64,000 nucleotides of DNA from Dactylorhiza incarnata (GCA_033032865.1 JAWHQI010000064.1:3410001-3474000); one strand, 5' to 3'. Shown: positions 11,978 through 23,071, numbered from the stretch's first letter. Notes: a model not told the origin generated them from the sequence alone. Made by a program: numbers and translations.

Positions 11978-12565
11978 GAGAACGTTCCGAGGGCGACAGG
12001 TCGCCCTCGGAAAAAACTAAGTCTTTTCCTTCTGAGAACGGTAGAGAACGAAAGTGAGAATGTCTTGTCCGCTTTCGTGAGGACGAAAGTGAGAAAGCCT
12101 TGTCTGCTTTCGTGGAGACGAAAGTGAGAAAGCCTTGTCCGCTTTCGTGAAGACGGAAAACTTCAAGTCCACGAAGGAGATCTTCAAGGAGAAATCCGTG
12201 GAAATCTTCAAGGAGCTCTCTCTGGCCACCAAGGCGGGATCCCCTCAAATGAAGCCTAGGGGGTCCTTTTATAGTTTTGGCCGGGGGTAGCCTGGTAATT
12301 TTGCTGCTGTAACCACCATAACCACCTGAGAGGACGAATCATATTTTTCGGTTCAGAGCCCACGGATCACCATTTTTCGTAAATGACCATTTCGCCCTTC
12401 GAGGAAAGGCGACAAGCTGTTCCTGAAAAGTGAGAAACTGAAAAAACAAAAAGTGAGCGAGCCGAGTCGGAAAAGTGAGCGAGTCGGAAATGTGAGCGTG
12501 TTAGAAAGACAAAAAGTGAGCGAGCCGAGTCGGAAAAGTGAGCGCGCTCAGAAGCGTTCTGAGCG
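11691..12565 (-). other. LTR-like region with short tandem repeats
   Basis: The minus strand carries ACTATAAAAGGACCC (about 12260-12274), a TATA-like box. A GA microsatellite lies at 11943-11985. Three ~34-bp repeats containing GACGAAAGTGAGAAAGCC occur at 12045-12160, and irregular AAAAGTGAGCGAGCCGAGTC repeats at 12450-12545. Open frames here are low complexity. It could be an LTR or 5' leader of a decayed retroelement; the ends are not defined. Confidence 0.4.
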
Positions 12566-12569
12566 CGCA
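12547..12569. repeat. Left copy of a 23-bp near-palindrome flanking the copia fragment
   Basis: Contains CTCAGAAGCGTTCTGAG, an imperfect inverted repeat. The identical 23-bp word recurs at 13345-13367, directly after the copia fragment. Confidence 0.8.
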
Positions 12570-12589
12570 ACGAGCTCAAACAATTCTCA

Positions 12590-13342
12590 CGCGCTTGGTT
12601 CCAGCGGCTCTCCACCTTCCTCATCCAAAATGGTTTCAAGGCATCACAAACCGACCCGTCCCTCTTCCACCAAACCACTTCATCCAGTGTTACCTTTCTC
12701 CTCATCTATGTGGATGACATCCTTATCACCAGCAACAATCCAACTCACATCACCTTCATCCTACACTAACTCTCCACCGAATTCCATATAAAGGACCTTG
12801 GCCCTCTACACTTCTTTTTGGGAATTGAAGCCCTTCCACACCAACAAGGCCTCCTTCTAACCCAACGTCGTTATATCAACGACATCCTCCAACGGGCCGG
12901 CATGCTTGACTATAAACCCACTGCAACCCCTATCTCAACAACAACCACCATCGCCAACTCTGACCCTTATCCTAACGCCACCCAATATCGTTCCATTGTT
13001 GGTGCTCTCCAATACTTGACACTCACGCGCCCCGACATCGCCTTTGCCGTCAACAAAACCTGTCAACACATGCATTCTCCTACCATGGACAACTGGACGC
13101 TGGTCAAACGGATTCTTCGGTACCTTAAATCAACTCCGACGCATGGCTTACTCATCAGTCGCCACTCCGACTTACAACTCCAAGCATTTTCCGATGCGGA
13201 TTGGGCTGGAGACCATCTCGATCGAAAGTCTACCGGCGGCTATGCCATCTTCTTGGGCTCCAATCTCATCAGCTGGTCAGCTCGGAAGCAAAAGACTGTA
13301 GCCCGATCATCCACAGAGGCCGAGTACAAAGCTCTCGCTGAC
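12590..13342 (+). pseudogene. Ty1/copia reverse transcriptase to RNase H fragment
   Basis: Conceptual translation gives the copia RT catalytic motif YVDDILITSNN (about 12703-12735), then FHIKDLGPLHFFLGIE, then SIVGALQYLTLTRPDIAFAVN, and the RNase H motif WSARKQKTVARSSTEAEYKA (about 13275-13335). One in-frame stop interrupts the part after the YVDD box (TAA near 12767). The rest, 12818 to about 13342, is open. No protease, integrase, LTR or primer site adjoins it. The fragment is sharply bounded by a repeated 23-bp near-palindrome on each side, so it looks like a captured or rearranged piece. Confidence 0.9.
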
Positions 13343-13344
13343 GC

Positions 13345-13367
13345 TCAGAAGCGTTCTGAGCGCGCGC
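13345..13367. repeat. Right copy of the 23-bp near-palindrome
   Basis: Exact copy of 12547-12569. The copia-like coding sequence stops at the junction and unrelated DNA follows. Confidence 0.8.
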
Positions 13368-13428
13368 CCCCATTGAACATGGAAATGTCCTGGGGTCCGA
13401 GTACCTGACAAGGAGCGTGCCGGGTGTA

Positions 13429-15990
13429 ACGGTCCGTAGTCCATCACAATTATTAATAATATCATCACATAATTTCGTAAAGCTTTGAGCGCGCATTCAT
13501 CATAGCATTTAACATAACACAATGAGTAAGCACATGCATAAGCTATCAACTGAATAATATCTGAGTCCTATATACTTATTACAAGTTTCTACTAATTTAA
13601 AAGTAGTGCGACAAGTTCCAAATACATTACATAATGTCCACTAGATTCTAACAAGTGCAGTATTAACAACAACAAAACAAGTACAGACTTTTATTTATAA
13701 TACTCCAGCGCATACAGCGCACATTTTTCTAGCTCTGCCCTGCATGGGATTTGCCTTTACCTAAAAATTTTTTTGAATTGGAAACCGTTAGTCTTTACTA
13801 AAGACTAAGTGAAACACTATTTCTTTAACCTGCATTACATGCAAACCTGTGAGCAATATATACAATAATATGCATATTTCCATCATAAAACCATTTCTAA
13901 ATATTTAACAAGGTGAGAACATTTGAAGCAAGTAAGCATGTCCATGTCCATAATAGCATTCCTATGTATCAACATGTATTTCGTATACACTAGCAATAAT
14001 ACTTATCCTTGGCATGATGTATGATATGAAGACATAAAGAAACTTAAGCTAAAAACATGGTTTACTTTAAGAGCTACAAGTAACATATGCATTCCTTCTT
14101 AATATGATTCGTTCGTTTAGGTAAGATTAGGGGCGATTTGAATCCTTTTTCCTTTTTGTTTCCTTTACATGACTCATCATGTTTCAGTCATTAGGGCCCA
14201 CCCCGAAGGGTTATCATATTTCCTTCATTTCATTCGTGTGCACGTACTTCAATTCGCCCATATTAAAACCTCGTGTCGACACGTTTACATAAATTACATA
14301 AAGTAGTTATTTATTTTTATATCCCCTCAGAAGTTATCATTCGTCTGTTTGCCTTATACAAGGCCATACATTCTAGCGAGATTCATTTTCAGTGATATAT
14401 TAGCATGCTTCATATCATCACAAACAATGAACATATTTTTCCTTTTCTTAAAATAGAAGTGCATATAACTGAAAGTATTTGAAAACTATGCATAAATTAA
14501 ACAAATAGGTCTCACCGCTTCTTTTTCCTTTCCCAAGTCACGCCTCAAGTCACCGCCACCTCTACCATTGGATGCCATCCTTCACGATTTCTGTTAAAGA
14601 ATTCATATTATTAAAGAACATATTCATCGGGGTTGCATCACAATTAGAGTGTTGACGTTGACCTCTAGGGGTGACTTAACATTTCAAGACTTGATCATGG
14701 AAACACACTATATAAAGGAGGTTGAAGATGGAGTGCTCCCAATTTCGAACATATATCAAAACATCAATTATTGGACAGCCTAAGGACAGCCACACAGCCC
14801 AACTGAACAGCATAAAGGCAACCAACAATACTATTAAACTACCCTGTGTACAGATAAATCAACAGGGAACTGAATTGTGTAAGAGCACATAAAACAGCAG
14901 GGCTGGACTACAAAAGAGAGGCTATACAGCAGTAGGTAGTGGACTGCATAAAGCAGCAATCATAAAGCTGGACTAGACCGCAGCAAAGCAGCAACCACAA
15001 GTAGATAATGGACTGCATAAAGCAACAACCACAATATCCCCAACTAAATCATAACTTTCAGCCCATATCTATCACAAATAAAACAGCAGTCGACTGGGAA
15101 TAAAAGGTATAGGTAAACCCCCTCGATTTCATAATAGGAAGACAAACAATCAGCCAAAACAAAACCAACAGAAACATATAACTGCTTCAGGAATCCCCCT
15201 AAAACTCCAACTGAAGGCCAACAGTAATCCAACAGGAAAAAGAACTAGCAGCAATAAGTAGCAGTTGGCCAAACATAAAGGGACAGCAAAGGGGAACCTG
15301 CAGCAGCCGACCAATAAAAATAACAAAGGAGAAACTGCAGCAGCCGGCCACTAAAAAGCCCTAGCCGACCACATAGGACTCAATTCCCCCAATTTTATCA
15401 TTTTAATTTCATCAACTAGCTAGAACAAGAACAAAAGACCAGCAAATAAGAAAGGGAGGGAGGAGAGCTCACAGTGATTTAGAAGATAACTTATCGAGGC
15501 TTTGCTTCTTCAAAACCCCCAAAACGACACAGCTTCAGCTCAACCAAAGCCGCAAGCCGCGAATCCTTGCCCACGATTCTTGCACAGCCACGAAATTACA
15601 GCTTTTCTGTAAGATTAAGAAGAGCGAAGGAGAACGGAAGAGGAGAGCGGCGCCGTGCCCTAGAGCGACACCGTCGAGGGAGAAGGAAGAAATGACGATA
15701 ATCAATCGGTTTGGTAGGGTTTAGAGGCAGGGGAAACAAAACCCGCCGCTTAAAACATTAGCCAGCCTTTTTCCTATTCGCAGCCCAAATTAAACTTAAA
15801 CCATTATTCTTTTTGTTTTATCAAAAGTCCAAATACAGTTACGAATAGCACCCCACCTTTCAGCCATAAGAAGACCCCTCATAGCACAATAATTTCAGCT
15901 AGGAGGCAGTCTGTAATGGACATTCAATTTCAAATATAAGGGAACCTTTATTACCTCACTTTATTTCACTGACTTAAACATTTCATCATA
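13429..15990. other. Long noncoding stretch, probably LTR-derived
   Basis: No reading frame of note in 2.5 kb. The start (TGTAACGGTCCGTAGTCCAT) and the CTCTGCCCTGCATGGGATTT / TTACCTAAAAATTTTT segment are of the type seen in long LTRs of plant gypsy elements. From 14750 to 15350 there is a degenerate series of CAGCAG-rich words. Ends and target-site duplication were not found, so this is a tentative reading. Confidence 0.3.
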
Positions 15991-16198
15991 GGGGATTTTA
16001 AGTTCGATTCTTTATTATGCAATGTTCATCATAGGGGATGTTTACGTGCTAAATATCTTCCTTCAATATATAATAAAATTAAATATTGATAAACATTTAC
16101 GGACGAGAAATGTTGTACCTCACACCGGGCAGGGCTCCTCGCGAGCCCCCCTGTAAAGAAGAAGAAGGGGGGAGGAAGAAGGCGGTCGCATCCCCTTA

Positions 16199-16625
16199 CG
16201 GGGAGGGGTGCGGATTGGCCGCACCCCAAGGGGGTGCGACCCGAGCCGCACCCCGCAAGGGTGCGGCTTGGCCGTACCCCAAGGGGGTGCGGCCTGGCCG
16301 CACCCCGCAAGGGTGCGGCTTGGCCGCACCCCAAAGAGGGTGCGGCCCGGCCCTGGCCGCACCCGAGGAGGGGTGCGGCGCTGGCCGCGCCCCTAGCGGG
16401 GTGCGGTCGGGCCGCACCCGAGGAGGGGTGCGGCGCTGGCCGCGCCCCTAGCGGGGTGCGGTCGGGCCCCGCCCGAGGAGGGGTGCGGCCCTGGCCGCAC
16501 CCCGAGAGGGGTGCGCCCCTGGCCCACCCCGAGAGGGGTGCGACGCCGGTCGCGCCCCTAGAGGGGTGCGGCCCCGGCCGCACCCCAAGAGGGGTGCAGT
16601 CGGGCCGCACCCGAGGAGGGGTGTG
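16199..16625. repeat. Tandem array of GC-rich inverted repeats
   Basis: Units of about 20-27 bp of the form GGTGCGGCTTGGCCGCACC, each itself palindromic. A two-unit block of about 54 bp is repeated nearly exactly around 16358-16466. All six frames stay open for long stretches (RTPLGVRPSRT-type peptides), which is an artefact of the repeat. Confidence 0.8.
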
Positions 16626-17125
16626 GGGGGTCGGCGCGACCGCGCATGCTAGCGCGCGGTAATGCCGCGCGGTAACACCATGCGTGTCGTGGCGGTGGCG
16701 CGCCCGCTACCGCGCGCGGTAGTGCCTGCAGCTGCGCGTGGCACCGCCGCGCGCATGGTTGAGTGCGGCACCGCGGGGCGTTCTGCGTGCGTCTTTGCAC
16801 GAGCGGTTGGCTGTGGACTGGGCGGCGGTTTCTTCAACTCGAGCGATTATACGTTGTCCGTTGACCCCACCTCTCTTTAGTGGAGTTTTCTCTAGACGCA
16901 CCCCAAGACCTTTATGGGTGTATAACACATCTATACATACATTTAGAATAATTTATAATTATGATGCAGCAAATTTTGTAACAAGCCAATATTTAAAAAG
17001 TAAGCATGCATACCATGCTAATCTTATAGGCGCATTATGAACGACATGTCTCATTGTTCTGCCACCTCTGTATGATAGCTTGCTCAAACAGGGAATACCC
17101 GCGGTAGTTGACATTCTTCATCCAA
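16626..17125. other. GC-rich CGCGCGGTA words, then ordinary DNA leading into the MULE remnant
   Basis: 16640-16730 carries GCGCGCGGTA / TACCGCGCGC inverted words. From 17125 down to about 17040 the minus strand continues the MULE-type protein in the same style (NNETCRS then stop). No separate gene is seen. Confidence 0.4.
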
Positions 17126-17500
17126 TCACAGTTGTATGTAATGATTTCCATTTATAAAACTAATGCAAATAAGTTTTCGAGTCTCACGAGGAGCTGTATG
17201 TAGCGGTAGGAAAGTAAATGATTGCTCGAATGAGACATGCACAAGTTGAACGTTGTAGCAAGATGTAACTACCAACCCCATGTCCGGCATCGACATCCAC
17301 TTCTCTATCGATGACGGGTCCACTTGGCAATCTAGCGAGTTCAACAATTCAACCCTTCTATCTATTCCAAAGATGTGAGTATACAACACCTTATGTTGAT
17401 GTATCTCCTGTGTAAGATCATGTCGGACTTGATTCCAATTATCGTTCATGTAAACTGCAACACTAAGGACCCTATATTCACAGTGTCCATCACCCATCAA
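17126..17500 (-). pseudogene. OTU-like cysteine protease domain of a MULE-type transposon protein
   Basis: The minus-strand frame encodes 124 residues. Near the start is GDGHCEYRVLS, matching the D-G-H-C nucleophile region of plant OTU domains linked to MULE transposons. Near the middle is WMSMPDMGLVVTSCYNVQLV, then TFLPL, and near the end GNHYIQL supplies the expected catalytic His. OTU enzymes cleave ubiquitin-type isopeptide bonds. KI-MULE elements carry such a domain next to the transposase. Only this domain remains: the frame is closed by a stop after QL and no MURA transposase is visible. It is probably a relic, although the domain itself has no internal stop. Confidence 0.6.
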
Positions 17501-17509
17501 AATGCAAAT

Positions 17510-18363
17510 ACATATTGATTTTCATATGAATTTCGGTGACCATACAATCAATGAAGGAATCCAGCAAACTCAGTTTCTCAAAAATTATTTTATAATTTCA
17601 ATCAGAAGCATAAATGCCCACAGAGAAATTTAAAAAAATTAAAACCCGAGAGTCCACAAAACGATCGCCCGGGTGGAGTCCGTGCGCAGCGTGAGTGAGG
17701 TCCGTGCCAGTCGCCTGCTATCACCTTTTCTGCGTGATCCGTTGCACGTTACCTCCTCCTAATCTTCTTGTCGCCTGGAAAACATTCGGATCTTCCCATC
17801 ACCTGGAAATACTGTGGTCGCCATCAACAATTTTTGAAACCGAGCTCCGTTTCCAAATCTAGGTCCGGGTGGAACTAAAGCGTGACACATGTTGCAATCC
17901 TAGAAAAATTCGGATTCTTTTTTAAAATGCGCGAAATGCTTTTCTTTAGAGTTTCGATCTCCTGTGAATCATTTCCGATCTTCCTGTAGATCATTTCCAA
18001 TCTCCCGGGAGATCATTTTCAAAAACCTAGGAGATCATTAAAATGTAGGCCGACAGCGGCAGCACAATGTCTCATCTTTCATCACTCCGTCTCCTTCTCC
18101 GACGAGATTTACGATCCAAAAATAATATTAAAATGCCAAGGGCTGCAAATTCTACCGTTTCTATTGATTTCTTATCTCGAAATGCATGTTTCATTCATAC
18201 CAAATCAATCTCCTCTCTCTCATTCCCCAAAACTATCAATCATACTCATGAAACCCTAAAAATAAGCATTCTGCGTGTTTAGAAAAGAAAACTCAAAATT
18301 TTTCAATTTGCGACTTGTGTCATGCTTTAATTTCACACAAACCTAAATTTGAAAGAGAAATAC
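17510..18363. other. Upstream region of SRP54, no other gene recognised
   Basis: Moderate GC content with short open frames (for example 18067-18282) that lack recognisable motifs. It may hold distal promoter sequence and the end of the MULE remnant. No clear TATA box placed for SRP54 was found. Confidence 0.4.
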
Positions 18364-18545
18364 TTAGGTACGTTCTCTCACCTAGTTCTAGGTGGGGGAT
18401 AAATACAGCTGCATGATCTCAGATCCGACGATAGGATAAATATTGATTATTTTTTATTTTTAAATACAAGCGTATTTATAACAATCAACGGCTTAGATAT
18501 ACTCCTCTCACTATGATCTTAGATGAGAGTAACTCACCTAAAATT
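18364..18545. mobile_element. Small inverted-repeat element (candidate MITE) just upstream of SRP54
   Basis: The left end TTAGGTACGTTCTCTCACC and the right end, which read on the minus strand is TTAGGTGAGTTACTCTCATC, form imperfect terminal inverted repeats around about 180 bp of AT-rich DNA. It lies within 200 bp of the SRP54 start codon, so it may be part of the proximal promoter. The target duplication is ambiguous. Confidence 0.4.
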
Positions 18546-18559
18546 TTTTCAATTTAAAA

Positions 18560-18742
18560 ACCGTGCCGGCTCAACAAATTTCCGTTTTCCACGCCGAGCA
18601 CGAACGAGAGTTTCTCTTGCTAGGGCCTTCTTCTCCTTCTTTTCGTGACTTGGGAAAGTTCTCCATCTCAAAGCGGGCTTGACGGTAAAACCCTGATCTC
18701 CAAGACCATCTAGTCAGTTGTGTTCGATCGTTGGGAGCAAAG
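18560..18742 (+). promoter_or_regulatory. SRP54: Probable SRP54 5' untranslated leader
   Basis: Pyrimidine-rich leader-like DNA (CTTCTTCTCCTTCTTTTCGTG) directly before the ATG. The context AGCAAAGATGG around the start (A at -3, G at +4) is favourable for plant initiation. The transcription start is not visible. Confidence 0.5.
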
Positions 18743-18973
18743 ATGGTGCTCGCGGAATTGGGCGGGAGCATATCCCGCGCGCTGCAGAAGATGAGCAACG
18801 CCACCATCATCGATGAGAAGGTGCTGGGAGAGTGCCTGAACGAGATCACGCGGGCTCTGATGCAGTCGGATGTCAAATTCGAGATGATCCGAGACATGAT
18901 GGCCAACATCAAGCGCATCGTCAATCTGGAAGATCTCGCTGCCGGCCACAACAAACGCCGAATTATCCAGCAG
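18743..18973 (+). CDS. SRP54: SRP54 exon 1: N domain of signal recognition particle 54-kDa subunit
   Basis: SRP54 binds signal sequences as they leave the ribosome and, as a GTPase, docks the ribosome on the ER receptor. This exon encodes residues 1-77, starting [14 protein letters not shown]. It includes the helical N-domain stretch with [13 protein letters not shown] and [12 protein letters not shown], all typical of eukaryotic SRP54. I chose ATG 18743 because the family protein starts MVLAELGG; an upstream in-frame TTG is not needed. The exon ends on a codon boundary at CAG followed by GTGATT. The next coding exon is about 32 kb downstream. Confidence 0.95.
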
Positions 18974-19555
18974 GTGATTCATTAGGAGATTCAGTTTTTC
19001 AATGCCATTATCGCCTAATTTGGCTATTTTTATTCTTGTTATTTCTTGCTTGTTTGTCTATGTGATTTGAGGTACCCAGGTAACAATTGCGCTCTATTCT
19101 TGATTTCTTCTGTTTCGTTTTGTCTATGACTGCTTGGTTCCAGTTTGGGCTCACTTATTTTAATAACATTCCTATTGAGCATAAAACGAACGAGTTAATA
19201 AAATTTTCTTTTTTCTTTTGCTTTGGTACTTAAAAGGGATTATGGGCATTTTGATTTATGCTCTGTTTGATTGGCTGTTGCTGATGAAAAGTTGCTGATG
19301 AAAAACTGCTGATAGGAAAATTGCTTGATTTTGGAAAACGGAGTTTTGTTAAAAAACTGTTTGAGTGAAATGAAGTTTGTAAAATGGAGTTTTCCATAAT
19401 ATAATATCAAACACAAAAAATAATGTTTACTTGAACCAGTTACCCCCGATATCTCGATCTACGATCTAGATTCATACAACTAATCTGTTATACTATCACA
19501 TAACGTGATCATCTCCTCTACACCACCTGTAGTGTCACTGTGTCAGAGCATGTAT

Positions 19556-19560
19556 CTTGC

Positions 19561-19592
<32 letters not shown>

Positions 19593-19768
19593 TAGACAGC
19601 ACAGCACACATAGACAACACACATACACATACACACACATACACATACACACACATACACAACACACACGCATACACAACACACACACACACATACACAA
19701 CACACACATACACAACACACAACACACATACACATACACATACACAACACACATACACATACATACTC
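19556..19768. repeat. ACACAT/ACAC-rich microsatellite
   Basis: Mixed ACACAT and ACAC units over about 210 bp, inside element A. The long open frames over it (THTHTY and CVCVYV peptides) are artefacts. Confidence 0.9.
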
Positions 19769-20635
19769 CTCATTTCAATCCTACCATAACATTACAATAA
19801 ACACTTGCAAAGATATCAACATCCGGTTACAATCAAATTTTCTCAACATCCTTTAGTGAAACATTAAAAACACACACACACACATGCAACATTTTAAGAA
19901 GAAAACATTAACACAGCAACATACCAATGCCAAGATAATACTTTTCATTCCTCATCACCAATTGAGATCCACATTGTATTACAGATATTGCATCAATAAC
20001 ACTCGAAGAGGCATTCAACACTTATAAATTTTTGATTCAGCCATCAAAATTATGATTTTTCTCTGCTGCACTCCGCCATCAAAATCAGAACAAATTATGA
20101 TTTTTCAACATTTATAAAAATTTTCTCAGCCATCAAAATTTTGCTTCAACCATCAAAATCAGAACTAACAACTCCAAAATTTTTACAGACCAATTTTGAT
20201 TGCAAAGAAAATTGCAAATCTGGTACCTCAGAATACAAAACAATGATCAAACCTAAAACTTGCCAAATCACAAGCACCAAAAACAAATCTGGTAAATCTG
20301 ATAGAAATATGCAGTAGGTTTTCTACAAAGTAGCGACAAAGAAAAATGCAAGTATCGAAACCACCAGAGAAGGATCGTTCATTGCAAAGAAAAATTCAAC
20401 CACCAGAGAACTACAAATAAAAAAGCATTACCTATCAAAAAATGCAGAAAACCAAGGATCGAAACCACCAGAGAAGGAGGAAGCACTTGCCGCCGCCGGG
20501 AGGAATCGCGTGAGGAAGAAGGGGAGAGGTCGTCTGCGATGATCGAGGAGGAAGCAGCTGCCGACGCCGTGAGGAATCGCGCGACGCCGGGATGAATCGC
20601 CGCCGGGAGGAATCGTCTGGTATTGGGATTCGCCG

Positions 20636-20692
20636 CTCTCGATGCTCTCGACGCTCTCGACGCTCTCGACACTCTCGACGCTCTCGACGCTA
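20636..20692. repeat. 9-bp tandem repeat CTCTCGACG
   Basis: About six units, giving VES repeats in one minus-strand frame. It is a simple repeat inside element A. Confidence 0.8.
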
Positions 20693-20897
20693 GGGCATGA
20701 CGGAAGGAAGAAGGAAGCACAACGGATGGCTTTTGCGGCTGAACGCGCAAAATAGCCGCGGTTCCGTGGCTGAAGAAATGCGCGGAAGCAAATAAACGGA
20801 GTTTGAGAAATAAGCCGCGCCAAACGCAGCTTCTACTCCAAATCACGGTGCTTTTCAACCACACCGCACCCTAAAAGTCTAATCAAACACCACCTTA

Positions 20898-21625
20898 GGC
20901 TCTGTTTGATTGGGTTGTTGCTGATGGAAAGCTGCTGATAGGAAATATAGTTTGAGAAAAGTACTGTTTTTGGAAAACAAAGTTTTGTTAAAAAACTGTT
21001 TTGGTGAAATAGAGTTTGTAAAACAGAGTTTTGAAAAAATTGTTTGGAAACAAAACAGAGTTTTGAGTGATTTTTTTTAATAAAATGATTATTAACAACA
21101 AAATATGTATAAAAAGACATTTTTTTCATAATACGACACCCAACACAAAAAATAATGTTTATTTCATTAAAAAGACATTTTTTTCTAACCAGTTACCCTT
21201 GCCGTCTCAGTATATGATCTAGATTCATATAACTGATCCGCTATAATATCACGTAGCGCGATCATCTCGTCCAACACCACCTGCAGTGTCAGAGCATGTT
21301 CTTGCCGCCCTTATGAGGCTATCCCATAATCTCGACGCCCCCGCTCGCACTCATTGAAATCAAAATCCACACGCGAAGGGTGCCGGCGAATGGAATTATG
21401 TAATGTCATCATCGCCATCACAATATCTTCCTGTTTGTCAAAGCGATACCTTGGCATGTCCCGCAGTATGACCCACTTCTTATTTCAAATACCGAACGAT
21501 CGTTCTATCACACTTCTAAGCAATGAGTGTGCATGATTGAACATCTCTCGACGTCCTTCTGCTGGACGACCGCCACGAGCAAAGTCCGGTAGATGATACC
21601 GTGTATCTTGATACGGTTCAAGCAA
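20898..21625 (-). pseudogene. PIF/Harbinger element B with transposase C-terminal fragment
   Basis: The element begins GGCTCTGTTTGATTGGG right after a shared TTA. On the minus strand, about 21625-21190, translation with frame breaks gives YHLPDFARGGRP, then FNHAHSLLRSVIERSFGI, a stop, NKKWVILRDMPRY and MMTLHNSIRRHP. This is the conserved C-terminal part of the DDE_Tnp_4 (Harbinger) transposase. A stop inside the FGxLKxRW motif shows it is dead. The far end of the element was not located; it may reach about 22.3 kb. Confidence 0.7.
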
Positions 21626-22310
21626 AAATGACATAAAGCGATGAGTTTTGCCCATCCTTAGAAAACAAACTCATAGTTTTACTAAACAAAAATGACATAA
21701 AGCATGCAGAAGTTGCCTTGATGACTAAAACATTAAAATTGAAAAAATAAATAATTGTTTATACTTTGCTCAAGGGGGGCCATGATCAAATAGGCTGCAT
21801 TGGGAAAATAATAAATGAAGTGATCTACAAAACAAGAGCCACATCTACAAACACACTTCAATTCATAACAAGAATAATCAAATCCTAGAGAATCAAAATC
21901 TAATCAACACACATCAAGCCTAAGCACATCACTGACAGAAGAAAAGGAGGGATTACCCAAAGTCGAAGAAGAACACCGTCAGTGCTGACGTCGGAGGAGA
22001 GGGAGAAACGGGAGGAGAAATCTCCGGCAAAATAGGGCCAAATGGAGGAGTCGACGCCGGCGAAATCACGGGTGGAGTCGAAGAAGATCACCGTCAAGGT
22101 CAACGTCGATGTAGGAGGAGAAGAAGAAACGGGAGGAGAAATCACCGCTCGCGAGGGGAGGAGATATCGCCGCTCGCGAGGGGAGGAGATATCACCGCTC
22201 GCTGGGTTAGGGTATCGGGGGGACGAAACATAGAATGGTGCGTCTAGAACGGGGCTATGGAGCGCCGCTGGGAGATAATATAAAATAGTGGAAATGAAGC
22301 CGACAAAAAC
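21626..22310. other. Region without a recognised gene
   Basis: Likely the rest of PIF element B. A GGGGAGGAGATATC-type duplication occurs at 22154-22198. No motif is seen in the short frames. Confidence 0.4.
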
Positions 22311-22379
22311 CTAAAATCGCGATATTAATGTATCGGGGCGTGCGGTACGCGTGCCCGTACCTGAAACGTACCCGGTATG

Positions 22380-22545
22380 GGTACGTGCCTCTTTTTGGCA
22401 TATCTGTGCTTTGTAGATGACAATCGACTTCAATATGTTGGTACGTTCATGAAAAATGGGATTCTCAGTGATATAGATGACAACTTGACTATCGCAGTAG
22501 AGAACAGCCGGTGAGGGGAGCTTACCCGAAGACTTTCCAACCACG
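22380..22545 (-). pseudogene. Ty1/copia RNase H fragment
   Basis: Minus-strand translation includes VLYCDSQVVIYITENPIFHE, matching the copia RNase H motif CDNQAAL..A.NPVFHERTKHI. It is isolated and short, and the frame degenerates after about 45 residues. Confidence 0.65.
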
Positions 22546-22864
22546 TGATGTTATATGTTCGGGGTGGAGAGATCGAATGCCCAAGCGGGCTGCTGGGATT
22601 TGATAGAAGAAGGAAGAGGGAAGGGAAAATAGATAACCTCCTAAGGTTCCCAATTTTAAAATACAACCAAGCATAATCCAAATACTTAACATGGAAGGTT
22701 TATATAACACCCTCGACCCAACTGCAATAAAAAGAAAGATACATTTCATTTCCAATGATATCTACGCGCTTTAATGACCATCTTCCACCGGCGTGTCACT
22801 GGCGTGCTTTTCGTGGCGCTGGTATACCAACCACACTGGTGGATGTCCCTCTCCCTCCTCTGCG
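22546..22864. other. No gene recognised
   Basis: Short spacer between the copia RNase H fragment and the gypsy pol 3' end. It may include LTR remnants. Nothing specific is visible. Confidence 0.35.
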
Positions 22865-23066
22865 TCTGTAACAATGCCGCCCTCTAGAAAATTTGTCTTT
22901 TCCTCAAGGCAGAAGTCCGGAAATTGAGTGAGGAAAAAGACCTATCAACCCATGTGGCATTTGATGGGGCCGATCAAGCCAATGCACCAAGACTTGATCG
23001 ACCGATGAGCCCTCTCGACTGATAGTACGTGCTCCCGTAACGAGCTGGGGGAGGTAGTCTGGGGAG
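22865..23066 (-). pseudogene. C-terminal end of a decayed Ty3/gypsy polyprotein
   Basis: Minus-strand frames contain QVLVHWLDRPHQMPH and, one frame over, FPDFCLEEKTNFLEGGIVTD. These match the end of gypsy pol after integrase (VLVxWxGLP..ATWE...LEDKVxFxxGG). The rest of the same polyprotein resumes at 25236, after the inserted LTR element. Confidence 0.65.
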
Positions 23067-23071
23067 GTAAG

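Larger units (their letters stand above)
19260..20894 (-). mobile_element. PIF/Harbinger-type non-autonomous element A
   Basis: The left end TGCTCTGTTTGATTGG and the right end (minus-strand GGTGGTGTTTGATTAG) are weak inverted repeats. TTA lies on both sides (19257-19259 and 20895-20897), as expected for this superfamily. 19436-19560 matches the transposase C-terminal region of element B (21180-21310) in the same order. The centre holds a CA-rich microsatellite and GC-rich DNA, so no transposase remains complete. Confidence 0.5.

Noticed and set aside
16029..16662. Long Gly/Arg/Pro-rich frames on both strands
   Set aside because: All come from the GC palindrome array and are open because the repeat lacks stop words.
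19505..19800. Cys/Val/Tyr and Thr/His repeat proteins
   Set aside because: Products of the ACACAT microsatellite.
20379..20864. 161-residue minus-strand protein with RVSRASRAS or VESVES repeats
   Set aside because: It is created by a 9-bp microsatellite within the PIF element and has no conserved domain.
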